Source: Magnetococcales bacterium (lineage in GTDB: Bacteria > Pseudomonadota > Magnetococcia > Magnetococcales > JADGCH01). Taken from it: 64,000 nt of DNA. The notes below the pieces were generated by a model, which searched no databases, had not been told where the DNA came from, and saw only the letters and a list, made by a program, of their open reading frames with translations. Numbering within the stretch: position 1 is the first letter of the stretch; every line of letters begins with the position of its first letter. The position numbers and the translations under genes were made by a program. The stretch lies in NCBI GenBank assembly GCA_015229115.1, contig JADGCH010000004.1, positions 37,028 through 101,027 on the forward strand, given 5' to 3'. Below, piece by piece: positions 55,959 to 64,000 of the stretch.

Positions 55959-58034
55959 TCACCCTTTTGAGGTCAATTGATAAACGCCGTCCCAGTCCGC
56001 TGCAGGCGGATGGAGCAAAAACTCCTGGCAGCGTTCAACGTAGCTTCTGGCTGGCCCGTCATCGGGCATGATCTGCAGCACCTGCTCGAATTGCTGTTGA
56101 GCAGCCTGGAAATCTTTGGCCTTGTAGGACGCAAGAGCCTGGTTATAGAGGGGCAGAATCGTGGCCAAAGGAGCGGGTGTCTGGTCCTTGCGAGCCAACA
56201 ACTGGTAAATGGTGATGGGTTCCTTTTTGCCGACCACCCGGATGGTATCGAGCTCACGCACCTCGACGGCATCCTTGACCATCTGGTAGGTATAGTGGGA
56301 AATCATGGTGTAGGTACCATAGAACTTGTTGGCCCCTTCGAGCCGGGCCGCTAAGTTAACGGCATCACCCATGATGGTGTAGTCCATGCGCTGTTTGGAG
56401 CCCATGTTGCCGACCACCATTGAACCGCTGTTCAGACCAACGCGCATGTGCATGACGGGACGGTTTTCCTGTTGCAGTCTTTGACGTAGCTCGATCATGT
56501 AGTTTTGCATGTCAATGCTGGTATAACAAGCCAGCAGGGCATGGTCAGGCTGATCCAGCGGGGCACCCCAGAAAGCGATGATGGCATCGCCCTCAAATTT
56601 ATCGACCGTGCCATCGTAACGGGAAATGATGTCGCACATGGCGGTCAGATACTCGTTCAGCAGCTTGACCAGTTCGGACGGTGTCAGTTTTTCGGAAATG
56701 GTCGAAAACCCGGCTACATCCGAGAAGAAGGCCGTCATTTCGCGCTGCTCACCACCCAGGGAGAGCTTGCTGGGATCCTTGACCAGGATATCCACCACCT
56801 TGGGGGAGAGGTATTGACCAAATGCCCCCTTGATCATGTTCTTCTGTCCCCGTTCCAGCAGGAACGAACGCAGATTGATGACCGTCGATCCCAGTAACCC
56901 CGCCAGCAGGGTATAGGACATGGAAACCAGTATGCCCTGATGGATGAAAATCAATGCCGTTAACAGCCCATAGCCGGTGATGACAGCTATAAAGTTCAAC
57001 AGACGCAGCAGCGGGTGCATGGTGCGGTAGTTGATCAGGAAGATGGCCAGCATGAAGGCTAGGCTGATGGTGATTTCCATGAGTAGCGGGGCCGGACGGA
57101 TCGGGCCACCTTTCATCAGGGTATGGATGGTGTTAGCGATGATCTCGACCCCGTAAACCATACCAACCGGGGTATCGAACCAGTCGTGGGAGACTTCCGA
57201 GGTGTCACCCAGCAGGACAATTTTATCCTTGACCCAGTAACTCAGTTCAAACAGTTCTTCTTCGCTCTTGTTCTCGATGTTGAGAAACTCCACAGCGCTG
57301 ATGCCGCGTACCTGGCTCAGAAAACGGACTCCCTTGGGCAAGGCAGGAAAATCGATGTAGAACGAATTGAATTGATCCAGCGGAACGGAACGGACATCGC
57401 CCATCTCAATGGCACCGTGACTCAAACGTGGCTCGACACCGAGAAACATGGCCAGCGCCTGGATGGAGAAAGGCCAGCCATCGCGTTCACGTGTGATCTC
57501 GGGATAGATCCTGAGGCGGTAGAGATTGGTGACGACGGAGCTAAACGAACCGATATTGGTGTAGCCACTACGGGTGACGCGATTGAGTTGTTCTGTCGGG
57601 TAGTTCAACTTGCGGAAGGTACCGTGGCCAATATCAGCCTGGGAAACCAGCAAAATATTGCCAGATTCTTTCAACAGCTTGGCTGTCGGCTCATCCTCGC
57701 CATAGGAGCTGGGAAAATCCATCAACACGTCGACGGCCACTACCTTGGCACCCAGCTGGCGCAGGTTGGCAGCAATACGGCCAATATCGGTACGTCTCAG
57801 AGGAAAGCTTTGATATTGCTTGAAAAAATCTTCATCGGTGTTAACCAGTACAATCTGCTCGCTGGGGGTGACGGTATGACGTGGACCATAGGTTTGGCGC
57901 AGCAGGTAGCGCATGGAAACAAACTGGTCTTCAAGCAGCGAGAATAACTCAAAATATTCCGCCGGTATGGCCAGCAGAAACAGCATAACAGTCAACAGGA
58001 TGTCATAACGCTTGTACCAATGTCCTGTTGTCAT
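55959..58034 (-). CDS. CHASE2-domain class III adenylate cyclase
   Basis: A 691-residue membrane protein. The ATG at 58034 is preceded by AGAGG. One helix near the N-terminus, a periplasmic CHASE2 sensor (about 40-320, with LGAKVVAVDVLMDFPSSYGEDEP), then three helices (about 325-405), and a class III catalytic domain. The latter keeps both metal Asp residues (FFSDVAGFS and KFEGDAIIAF), the adenine-specifying Lys and Asp (VDKFEGD, IMGDAVN) and the transition-state Asn/Arg (NLAARLEG). A C-terminal TPR-like segment follows (LPLYNQALASYKAKDFQAAQQQFEQVL). It should make cAMP in response to a periplasmic cue, likely with the FecR partner upstream. Confidence 0.92.
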   Translation of the reverse strand: MTTGHWYKRYDILLTVMLFLLAIPAEYFELFSLLEDQFVSMRYLLRQTYGPRHTVTPSEQIVLVNTDEDFFKQYQSFPLRRTDIGRIAANLRQLGAKVVAVDVLMDFPSSYGEDEPTAKLLKESGNILLVSQADIGHGTFRKLNYPTEQLNRVTRSGYTNIGSFSSVVTNLYRLRIYPEITRERDGWPFSIQALAMFLGVEPRLSHGAIEMGDVRSVPLDQFNSFYIDFPALPKGVRFLSQVRGISAVEFLNIENKSEEELFELSYWVKDKIVLLGDTSEVSHDWFDTPVGMVYGVEIIANTIHTLMKGGPIRPAPLLMEITISLAFMLAIFLINYRTMHPLLRLLNFIAVITGYGLLTALIFIHQGILVSMSYTLLAGLLGSTVINLRSFLLERGQKNMIKGAFGQYLSPKVVDILVKDPSKLSLGGEQREMTAFFSDVAGFSTISEKLTPSELVKLLNEYLTAMCDIISRYDGTVDKFEGDAIIAFWGAPLDQPDHALLACYTSIDMQNYMIELRQRLQQENRPVMHMRVGLNSGSMVVGNMGSKQRMDYTIMGDAVNLAARLEGANKFYGTYTMISHYTYQMVKDAVEVRELDTIRVVGKKEPITIYQLLARKDQTPAPLATILPLYNQALASYKAKDFQAAQQQFEQVLQIMPDDGPARSYVERCQEFLLHPPAADWDGVYQLTSKG

Positions 58035-58074
58035 ACCGTGCCTCTTCTGTCGGTGGTCAATGTACAACACCTGA

Positions 58075-58165
58075 GGCGATGCCCCAAGCTATATGAAGCA
58101 TGATTCATGAGATCATGCGCCCCGAAGGGGCAGTTTTAACCGCAGCCTGGGGCATCGCCCCAGGC
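58075..58165 (-). repeat. Structured intergenic element (possible REP/MITE or attenuator)
   Basis: Between the FecR gene and the cyclase. In minus-strand order: a perfect 9-base hairpin GCCTGGGGC-GAT-GCCCCAGGC (58165-58145); GCCCC-TTCG-GGGC, a UUCG-capped stem; GCATGAT-N7-ATCATGC; and TGGGGCATCGCC (58086-58075). The last is fully complementary to the 3' half of the first hairpin (GGCGATGCCCCA), so two folds are mutually exclusive. No U-tract follows the first stem. It may be a dispersed extragenic repeat or a regulatory leader of the cyclase. Confidence 0.55.
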
Positions 58166-58202
58166 ATAAGGTTGGCCGAAACGATGAACAAGGCTCTGTT
58201 GG

Positions 58203-59147
58203 CTACTTTCTGTTGGCGATGGCTTCGTTATACTTGACAGCAGCCTCGCGCTGGCTGTTTTTGAGCTTAAGATCGTGATAGGACTTGATCAACAGGGTCT
58301 GCTCTTCAATGTCGTGCGGATGGGCCGTTACATATTTCTGATAACGATCCATGGCTGCCACCAGCAGACCATGCTCTTCGAGGACGTTACCGACGGTAAA
58401 ATCATCCTGGCCAGCGGCCTTGACAGCAGCAGCATAGACTGAATCATTCAGCCACTGCAGGCTGCCTTCCTTCTTGGCATTACCAACCGGCTGGCCATTT
58501 TGCACCAGATCGATGCCATACTCGTAATTGCCAGGGGCCTGGTTGGGAACCTTGAACCGAACCAGAGCGGCTGTTGTGGCTGGTACGTCGAATTTATTGT
58601 CACCAATTTTGACCTGATAACTATACTGGCCCCCAGCGCTTTCCCACACCAGATCCGGGTAATCGTTCGACAGTGCAATCTTCTTGGCAAAGAACAGCTT
58701 GGGCTCCGCAGCCGCTGCATCCCCAGTATTGGCGCTGCGACGCACCGTGGTATATTTCTGTGCTTCGGACATGCGATTGCTGATCGAGGCTACCAGATCG
58801 CCACTGCTGGGCTGTGGTGCCGATAGCTTACCAGCTGTTGCTTTTGGACCAGCGGTGGCATCCATGAGCACGGTGGTACCAGCCTGCAGGGTCTGGGAAG
58901 TGCCATCCTTCTGGTTGAGCACGGTGGCCGAACCATCCGCACCGGTACGTACCTGGCTGCCTGAAAACAGCAGTTTATTGCGACTCAGTTTTTCCCATGT
59001 CTGCCCGTCACGGCTGTACTCAACGGTGCCTTGAGGCTGTACCAGCATGGCGACAGGGGTCGGAGCGTCAGCCAGCAGAGCCGTTGGACACAACAGGGCA
59101 AGGGCTAATAGCGATGTTGATAAACCACGTTGTAGAAAATAATTCAT
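58203..59147 (-). CDS. Periplasmic FecR-domain protein paired with the cyclase
   Basis: A 314-residue secreted protein with a signal peptide (to about residue 27, PTALLADAPT). A FecR domain lies at about 30-100 (VAMLVQPQGTVEYSRDGQTWEKLSRNKLLFSGSQVRTGADGSATVLNQKDG). A beta-rich middle section (DLVWESAGGQYSYQVKIGD) and a C-terminal TPR-like helical part (YQKYVTAHPHDIEEQTLLIKSYHDL) follow. FecR-type periplasmic proteins are repeatedly found beside CHASE2-cyclases, so it probably conveys or shapes the periplasmic signal. AGGAGAGG lies 13 bases before the ATG. Confidence 0.8.
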   Translation of the reverse strand: MNYFLQRGLSTSLLALALLCPTALLADAPTPVAMLVQPQGTVEYSRDGQTWEKLSRNKLLFSGSQVRTGADGSATVLNQKDGTSQTLQAGTTVLMDATAGPKATAGKLSAPQPSSGDLVASISNRMSEAQKYTTVRRSANTGDAAAAEPKLFFAKKIALSNDYPDLVWESAGGQYSYQVKIGDNKFDVPATTAALVRFKVPNQAPGNYEYGIDLVQNGQPVGNAKKEGSLQWLNDSVYAAAVKAAGQDDFTVGNVLEEHGLLVAAMDRYQKYVTAHPHDIEEQTLLIKSYHDLKLKNSQREAAVKYNEAIANRK

Positions 59148-59225
59148 GTTACCTGTTCCTCTCCTATCAGTTTCAGTCAGTCAATCATAACACTCGGCTG
59201 TACGAAGCATTGTAATACATTCCAA

Positions 59226-60584
59226 CTATGTTTTGGGACTTTTCTTGCTTTTCTGCAAAAATTTTTCAAGGAAGCTGAGCGTGTAGTGACCATTGCAGAA
59301 ATCACTGTCCCGTAAAATCTGCTGATGTAACGGAATGCTGGTAGCCACTCCGTTCACCACATACTCATCCAGGGCCCGGCGCATACGGGCAATAGCCTCA
59401 GCACGATCGCTGCCGTGCACGATCAGCTTGCCGATCATGGAGTCGTAGTAGGGTGGGATACGATAGCCGGTGTAGGCATTGGAATCGATGCGAACGCCGA
59501 TCCCACCTGGTGGATGGTACTCGGTGATGGTGCCGGGAGAGGGCAGAAACGAGCGAGGATCTTCAGCGTTGATGCGGCATTCGATGGCATGTCCACGCAG
59601 GACGATGTCTTCCTGACGCAAGCGCAGCTTCTCGCCGGCAGCGACACGAATCTGCTCCTTGACCAAGTCAACACCGGTGACCATCTCGGTGACGGGATGC
59701 TCAACCTGAATACGGGTGTTGACCTCAAGAAAGAAAAACTGATCGCCATCCATGAGAAACTCAAAGGTGCCGACACCATGGTAACCCACGGTGGTCGCAG
59801 CGTGGGCGGCCAGTTGGCCCAGTGTCTGTCGTTGCAGCAGCGTTACAGCAGGAGAGGGACTCTCTTCCAGCAGTTTTTGATGGCGGCGCTGCAACGAGCA
59901 ATCTCTTTCCCCCAGATAAACCGTGTTACCGTAACGGTCAGCCAGGATCTGGATTTCAATGTGGCGCGGTGCAGCAAGATATTTTTCGATGTAGACGGCA
60001 TCGTTCTTGAAGAACTGGCGCGCCTCGTTGCGAGCCAAGCTGAAGGCACTGACAACGGCAGCATCGGTATGGACCACTTTCATGCCACGGCCACCGCCAC
60101 CACCGACAGCCTTGATGATGACCGGAAAACCGATCTCGCGGGCAACACGCAGCGCATCTTCCTCATGTTCGACCACACCGTCCGAGCCCGGCACGACTGG
60201 TACGCCAGCCCGGATCATGGCATCGCGCGCCCGCACCTTATCGCCCAGCAGCCGGATGGTTTCGGGCTGGGGACCGATAAAGACCAGACCAGAGGCCGTG
60301 ACAACCTCGGCAAAATCGGCATTTTCTGACAGAAAACCATAGCCCGGGTGAATGGCCTGGGTGTCGGTGATCTCCGCCGCTGCCATGATGGCGGTGATAT
60401 TCAGGTAGGAGCTAGCCGTTGCTGGTGGGCCAATACAGACCGATTCATCGGCCATTTTAACGTGCATCGAGTCGGTATCGGCCGTCGAATGGACCGCCAC
60501 AGTCTGAATGCCGAGTTCCTTGCAGGCTCGATGGACTCTTAAGGCGATCTCTCCCCGGTTGGCGATCAGGATTTTGTTGAACAT
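59226..60584 (-). CDS. accC: Biotin carboxylase of acetyl-CoA carboxylase
   Basis: A 452-residue ATP-grasp enzyme that carboxylates the biotin on AccB using bicarbonate, opening fatty-acid synthesis. Motifs are [53 protein letters not shown] and [24 protein letters not shown]. The ATG at 60584 is listed; a GTG three codons earlier is also possible. It lies 12 bases after accB, the usual accBC order. Confidence 0.97.
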   Translation of the reverse strand: MFNKILIANRGEIALRVHRACKELGIQTVAVHSTADTDSMHVKMADESVCIGPPATASSYLNITAIMAAAEITDTQAIHPGYGFLSENADFAEVVTASGLVFIGPQPETIRLLGDKVRARDAMIRAGVPVVPGSDGVVEHEEDALRVAREIGFPVIIKAVGGGGGRGMKVVHTDAAVVSAFSLARNEARQFFKNDAVYIEKYLAAPRHIEIQILADRYGNTVYLGERDCSLQRRHQKLLEESPSPAVTLLQRQTLGQLAAHAATTVGYHGVGTFEFLMDGDQFFFLEVNTRIQVEHPVTEMVTGVDLVKEQIRVAAGEKLRLRQEDIVLRGHAIECRINAEDPRSFLPSPGTITEYHPPGGIGVRIDSNAYTGYRIPPYYDSMIGKLIVHGSDRAEAIARMRRALDEYVVNGVATSIPLHQQILRDSDFCNGHYTLSFLEKFLQKSKKSPKT

Positions 60585-60596
60585 GGAGCTCACTTG

Positions 60597-61088
60597 TTAG
60601 TTCGGTTCAACCAGAAACAGTTCCTCACCGAACTCGACAGGCGTGGCATCCTCTTTGAGAATCTTGACGATACGCCCATCCACCTCTGTTTCAATTTCGT
60701 TCATCAATTTCATGGCCTCAATGATGCAGACAGACTGACCTTTTTTAATCACATCACCAAGCTTGACAAAGGGGGCAGCGTCCGGTCCGGTAGCATGATA
60801 GAACGTGCCCACCATGGGGGAGAGGATGGGCACCGCATGGGGAAATTCACGCACAGCGACGACCGGTTCCAATTGGGTCGGCGAATGGTGGACAGATCCG
60901 TCCATAGGCGCTGATGTGGGTAACGCCGCCGCGGTGACCACCGAGCCCGTCACAGTTCTGCCAGACCCAGCCGGAGCAGCGATGGCCCGATTGATACGCA
61001 CCGTCTGCTCACCGTGGCGCACCTCAATCTCAACCACATCCGATCCGGACAACATCTTGATTAACTGACGAATCTCCTTGAGATCCAT
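60597..61088 (-). CDS. accB: Biotin carboxyl carrier protein
   Basis: A 163-residue carrier. The N-terminal helix (MDLKEIRQLIKMLSGSDVVEIEV) and a Pro/Ala/Thr-rich linker lead to the biotinyl domain (about 85-163), with the biotin-accepting Lys in IIEAMKLMNEIETE. It shuttles carboxybiotin between AccC and the carboxyltransferase. It sits 59 bases after aroQ, the common aroQ-accB-accC arrangement. Confidence 0.97.
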   Translation of the reverse strand: MDLKEIRQLIKMLSGSDVVEIEVRHGEQTVRINRAIAAPAGSGRTVTGSVVTAAALPTSAPMDGSVHHSPTQLEPVVAVREFPHAVPILSPMVGTFYHATGPDAAPFVKLGDVIKKGQSVCIIEAMKLMNEIETEVDGRIVKILKEDATPVEFGEELFLVEPN

Positions 61089-61146
61089 ATCTCCATCACA
61101 TCCTTCTGTGCTGAAACAAAAGAGCCACTAACCGCTATACTGTTAC

Positions 61147-61617
61147 CTAATTCAGACTGTTTTGCAAGTAATGAACTGCAGCGTGCAGTGCCAGACGGTA
61201 AACATCCGGGCCAAAGCCGGTGATCTGCCCAACAGCAATATCACGGATAAAAGAATGATGGCGAAACGGTTCCCGACGGTAGACGTTGCTGAGATGGACC
61301 TCAATCACCGGCCGTGCAACAGCCAGCAGGGCATCGCGCAAAGCAACAGAGGTGTGGGTATAGGCGGCTGGATTGATGACGATCAGGTCGACAGACTGCT
61401 GTTGCACCTGTTGAATGCGATCGACCAGAGCTCCTTCATGATTGGATTGGAAAAACGCCACTTCCAGGCCCAACTGCTGGGCCTGTTGCTGACAGGAGAG
61501 CTCAATGTCGGCCAGCGTGACCGCCCCATAGACCGAAGTTTCCCGCGTTCCCAGCAAATTCAGATTAGGACCGTTGATGACCAGAATCTGCCACACAGGC
61601 GGCTGACGTGTACTCAT
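61147..61617 (-). CDS. aroQ: Type II 3-dehydroquinate dehydratase
   Basis: A 156-residue dodecameric dehydratase of the shikimate pathway. From the ATG at 61617, two bases past the upstream stop, the conserved features are ILVINGPNLNLLGTRE (with the catalytic Tyr in SVYGAVTL), FFQSNHEGALVDRI, INPAAYTHTSVALRDAL and EVHLSNVYRREPFRHHS. The longer open frame upstream overlaps the previous gene and lacks support. Confidence 0.96.
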   Translation of the reverse strand: MSTRQPPVWQILVINGPNLNLLGTRETSVYGAVTLADIELSCQQQAQQLGLEVAFFQSNHEGALVDRIQQVQQQSVDLIVINPAAYTHTSVALRDALLAVARPVIEVHLSNVYRREPFRHHSFIRDIAVGQITGFGPDVYRLALHAAVHYLQNSLN

Positions 61618-61619
61618 GC

Positions 61620-62087
61620 CTAGCTGGACCATACCGCCAGGGAGCGCTGCAGCCATTGCATACGACGGCGTAGCGGCCAAAAAGCGGCATGATCGACCGT
61701 TGCGGCAGGAATCATGCGCGGGGCAACCGGTACCTGCGTCGGGCCGGTATCGCTGCAGGTCTGCTGCAAATCAGTCAGCCAATGTTGCAGACGCCGCCTG
61801 GTTACGCGCTCTTCTGCACGCACGACGGCCAAGTGATCCAACAGTTTCAGCGTGTTGCGGTAGGAACGCGCCGGAGCAGCACCGTACTCACGCAGCCTCA
61901 TCTCGACCGACTGTTCATGGTCGGCATCCGCGACAGTCAGCAGACGATTAACAATGATCCACTGCGCGACACTCTCCGGCGCCTGATTGGTCAGAGCGAC
62001 CAGACGTTTCTCAGCCTCACCGACTTGCCCATCTCGCACCAGAGCGGCCAGCTGGCCGATTTCGGTGCAGATAACCTGTTGATCCAT
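61620..62087 (-). CDS. Unidentified helical protein upstream of aroQ
   Basis: A 155-residue cytoplasmic-looking protein with no signal or membrane helix. It is rich in Gln, Arg and Ala, and mostly helical by inspection (EIGQLAALVRDGQVGEAEKRLVALTNQAPE, a TPR-like start; LREYGAAPARSYRNTLKLLDHLAVVRAEERVTRRRLQHWLTDL). It is tightly spaced with aroQ (2 bases) and the gene before it (4 bases), so it is probably part of that transcript. No family was recognised. Confidence 0.6.
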   Translation of the reverse strand: MDQQVICTEIGQLAALVRDGQVGEAEKRLVALTNQAPESVAQWIIVNRLLTVADADHEQSVEMRLREYGAAPARSYRNTLKLLDHLAVVRAEERVTRRRLQHWLTDLQQTCSDTGPTQVPVAPRMIPAATVDHAAFWPLRRRMQWLQRSLAVWSS

Positions 62088-62091
62088 GGCG

Positions 62092-62421
62092 TCAGGGCGT
62101 GTTGGCCGGTTTTTTCTCCAGGGCGCCCTTCAGTTTTTGTTCGCGTTGTTCCAGATTTTGCTTCTGGGTCGAGATGTTGTTCAAGCGTGTCTCCATGCGT
62201 GCCCGTTTGGTCTGGTCATGGCACTGCTTGATATCGTTTGGGTTGGTAGCCCGGCGGAAACAGGCCAGCTCCGTCTCCTGGATGGCGATGAGAGAGGCTT
62301 TGTGTTTTTCAAACCGGGCCGCCTTGTCTGCTGCCGATGGCGCCGCCGATGGAGGCTCCGCATGGGCGGCCACACTGGACAACATCAGCAGGGAGGTCAT
62401 GATAACAGCTCTTTTAATCAT
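62092..62421 (-). CDS. Small secreted coiled-coil protein, unknown
   Basis: A 109-residue protein from the ATG at 62421 (GGAG 11 bases upstream). A signal peptide (MIKRAVIMTSLLMLSSVAAHA) leads to a Pro/Ala-rich stretch and a charged helix (ADKAARFEKHKASLIAIQE ... ARMETRLNNISTQKQNLEQREQKLKGALEKK). Two Cys (LACFRRATNPNDIKQC) are 14 residues apart and could form a disulphide. The open frame extends further upstream but runs through the tRNA gene and is not coding there. The function is unknown. Confidence 0.6.
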   Translation of the reverse strand: MIKRAVIMTSLLMLSSVAAHAEPPSAAPSAADKAARFEKHKASLIAIQETELACFRRATNPNDIKQCHDQTKRARMETRLNNISTQKQNLEQREQKLKGALEKKPANTP

Positions 62422-62485
62422 GATTGAAGCATCTCCATATTCTGGATAACAACGGGGGATTGGATCTGCAGAACCGCTTGAGAGA

Positions 62486-62563
62486 TGGCGCGCCCGGAAG
62501 GATTCGAACCTCCGACCTACTGGTTCGTAGCCAGTTGCTCTATCCGGGCTGAGCCACGGGCGC
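62486..62563 (-). tRNA. tRNA-Arg (anticodon ACG)
   Basis: A full cloverleaf on the minus strand: a 7-base acceptor stem GCGCCCG/CGGGCGC, D-arm GCTC...GAGC, anticodon stem ACTGG/CCAGT with loop CTACGAA (anticodon ACG, whose A34 is normally edited to inosine by TadA), T-arm with TTCGAAT and an encoded CCA end. Length is 78 bases. It reads CGN arginine codons. Confidence 0.96.
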
Positions 62564-62600
62564 GCAATGTGCGCCACTATAGGCAACGTGACCGATCAAG

Positions 62601-64000
62601 TCAAGGTTTTTTTGTGTTATCGAGGATCATGACATTGTTATGGGAGCGACTTTCTCCAACCGATGTAACACGAATCGCCGCCTTATCGCTGACCGGACAC
62701 TTGTTCTCGCAAATACCGCAACCGATGCAGCGCGCTGGCTCGACATAAGGCTGTTTCAGCAGCATGGTCTGACCGGTGCGGTTGGTGATGGCCACTTTTT
62801 GATACCAGATCGCCTTGGGAGCGGTGGGGCAAACCTCTTCGCAAACGATACAGGGGGTGTGCATGGCCCACGGCAGGCAGCGGCCATGATCAAAAAAAGC
62901 GGTACCGAGTTTGATGGCCTCAGTCGGGTTGGCGCCTACTTTCTCGCTGATGGTTAAAGGACGGATGGCACCGGTGGGACAGGCATGACCACACAGCACA
63001 CAATGATGCTCGCAGTAACCGAGCCGATTGACCAGCACCGGTGTCCACAGGGCCTCCAGTCCCCCTTCCAGTAGTGCTGGCTGGAGTACGTTGGTTGGGC
63101 ATACCCTCATGCAGGCAGCGCACTTGATACATCGGGCCAGAAAGTCGGTCTCTGGTAGGGAACCAGGGGGCCGAATCATGGCTGGGTGGGGTGAAGAGGC
63201 CGATGAATAGGAGCTACGCAACAATGGGACGGCAACCATGGCGGCGATACCGCTCTCGACCAGACGCCTCCGGCTGACATCGATGGGTTGACCCACGGAG
63301 CTGCGCGGTTGTGCCAGACCATAGTGGAGTGCACCATCGGGACACTGCTCGATGCAGTTCATGCAGACATGACATTCACTGACCCGCAGGGCTCCATCGG
63401 GATCGCAACCACCCTGGCAGAATTGCAGGCACTGGTGACAGTCGTTGCAGCGGTCGACATTGCGTCGGATGCGTAGCAGGGGTCGCCACGACAGCAGGCC
63501 CAGCAGGGCCCCCAGCGGGCAGAGCACCCGACACCAGTAACGCATCATGAAGCGATTAGCCAGCAGCAGGGCCAGAAAGATCAGTGCGATCAGAATGCCA
63601 CCGACGAAGTGAGGCTGAAACAGATACAATCCGGCGCCCAGCTGCTGCAAGGCGGGCCAGACACCCGTAACAAAGGAGCGTGTTATGAGGGCGATGGGAT
63701 CCAGTAGTCCGGTCTGCAGCACACCGAAGCTGGCCATGACCAGCAGAGCGGTCAGCAGATAGTACTTGATCCGGAAAATGGGTTGATAGCGGTTGCTTTT
63801 ATAGCTTTCTGCCGCCCTTTTCCGGTTAAACAGCTGGCCAACCATCTGATGCAGGATGCCCAGCGGGCAAATCCAGGAACAGAAAAAACGACCCAGAAAC
63901 AGCGTCGGGATGATGATCAGCAGCGACAGGGCCAAGCCGCGATAAAGGGTAGCACTGGTCAAAGCCCCGGCCAAGGCTGTCAGGGGATCGAGTTCTAGCA
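62601..64000 (-). CDS. Polyferredoxin (NapH/NapG-like), N-terminus cut by window edge
   Basis: The open frame continues past base 64000 with no start, so the 5' end is missing. What is seen (about 466 codons) has several membrane helices with CSWICPLG and CRVLCPLG motifs, as in NapH. A run of 4Fe-4S motifs follows: CNDCHQCLQFCQGGC, CHVCMNCIEQCP, CIKCAACMRVCP, CVLCGHACP, CIVCEEVCP and CIGCGICENKCP. A Tat-like SRRRLVESGIAAMVAVP links the NapH-like and NapG-like halves. It is a membrane electron carrier, likely passing quinol electrons to a periplasmic reductase. The partner enzyme is outside the window. Confidence 0.85.
   Translation of the reverse strand, partial: LELDPLTALAGALTSATLYRGLALSLLIIIPTLFLGRFFCSWICPLGILHQMVGQLFNRKRAAESYKSNRYQPIFRIKYYLLTALLVMASFGVLQTGLLDPIALITRSFVTGVWPALQQLGAGLYLFQPHFVGGILIALIFLALLLANRFMMRYWCRVLCPLGALLGLLSWRPLLRIRRNVDRCNDCHQCLQFCQGGCDPDGALRVSECHVCMNCIEQCPDGALHYGLAQPRSSVGQPIDVSRRRLVESGIAAMVAVPLLRSSYSSASSPHPAMIRPPGSLPETDFLARCIKCAACMRVCPTNVLQPALLEGGLEALWTPVLVNRLGYCEHHCVLCGHACPTGAIRPLTISEKVGANPTEAIKLGTAFFDHGRCLPWAMHTPCIVCEEVCPTAPKAIWYQKVAITNRTGQTMLLKQPYVEPARCIGCGICENKCPVSDKAAIRVTSVGESRSHNNVMILDNTKKP

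Noticed and set aside
62422..62586. N-terminal extension of the small secreted protein
   Set aside because: The extension runs through the tRNA-Arg gene; the ATG at 62421 gives a clean signal peptide.

Overview
The window reads as chromosomal DNA of a Gram-negative proteobacterium with a GC content that looks like the mid-50s by eye (not counted). It encodes lipid A synthesis (LpxA, FabZ, and LpxI instead of LpxH), BamA/Skp outer-membrane biogenesis, CcmI-type cytochrome c maturation, polyhydroxybutyrate genes (PhbB, PhaR), an MSHA-type pilus and an unusually heavy load of hybrid histidine kinases. LpxI together with PhaR/PhbB and CcmI points to an alphaproteobacterial or closely related lineage; a Magnetococcales-like organism is possible, but that is inference. 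No transposase, integrase, phage gene or CRISPR array was recognised.

Layout. 1-2829 (minus): an MSHA-type pilin cluster with three tandem MshA-like major pilins, then MshC-, MshD- and MshO-like minor prepilins, the last cut by the window edge. 3045-5344 (plus): rsmI-yraN flanked by two toxin-antitoxin pairs (hicBA and dinJ/yafQ-like). 5399-10873 (plus): a BON-domain lipoprotein, a GlcD-type FAD oxidase and dnaE. 10848-14267: a small membrane protein, a FecR-domain lipoprotein, a fused thiS-thiG with an unidentified partner, and an Lpp-like lipoprotein. 14608-27669 (minus): a 13-kb signalling operon of a PilJ-type chemoreceptor with a zinc-binding CZB tail, three hybrid kinases each ending in an HPt domain, and a periplasmic haem-binding-type protein. 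27865-33152 (plus): argS, a SPOR protein and lon. 33170-36010: a small cysteine-containing secreted protein, hsp20 and a TPR/glycosyltransferase-like protein.

35983-51918 (minus) is a nearly gapless run of 17 genes: rpsB, tsf, pyrH, frr, uppS, cdsA, dxr, rseP, bamA, ompH/skp, fabZ, lpxA, lpxI, lgt, a lone cyclic-nucleotide-binding protein, ccmI and an ABC exporter. lpxD and lpxB, usual members of this neighbourhood, are missing. guaB diverges from rpsB from its own back-to-back promoter and is followed by a YbbO-like SDR. 54509-62421 (minus) holds phaR and phbB separated by a strong terminator, a CHASE2-adenylate cyclase with a FecR partner and a structured intergenic element, accB/accC, aroQ and two small unknowns. 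A tRNA-Arg(ACG) and a truncated polyferredoxin close the window.

The cyclase and the cyclic-nucleotide-binding protein could form a cAMP circuit. The chemoreceptor/kinase/haem-protein operon is the best candidate for an undescribed sensory system.
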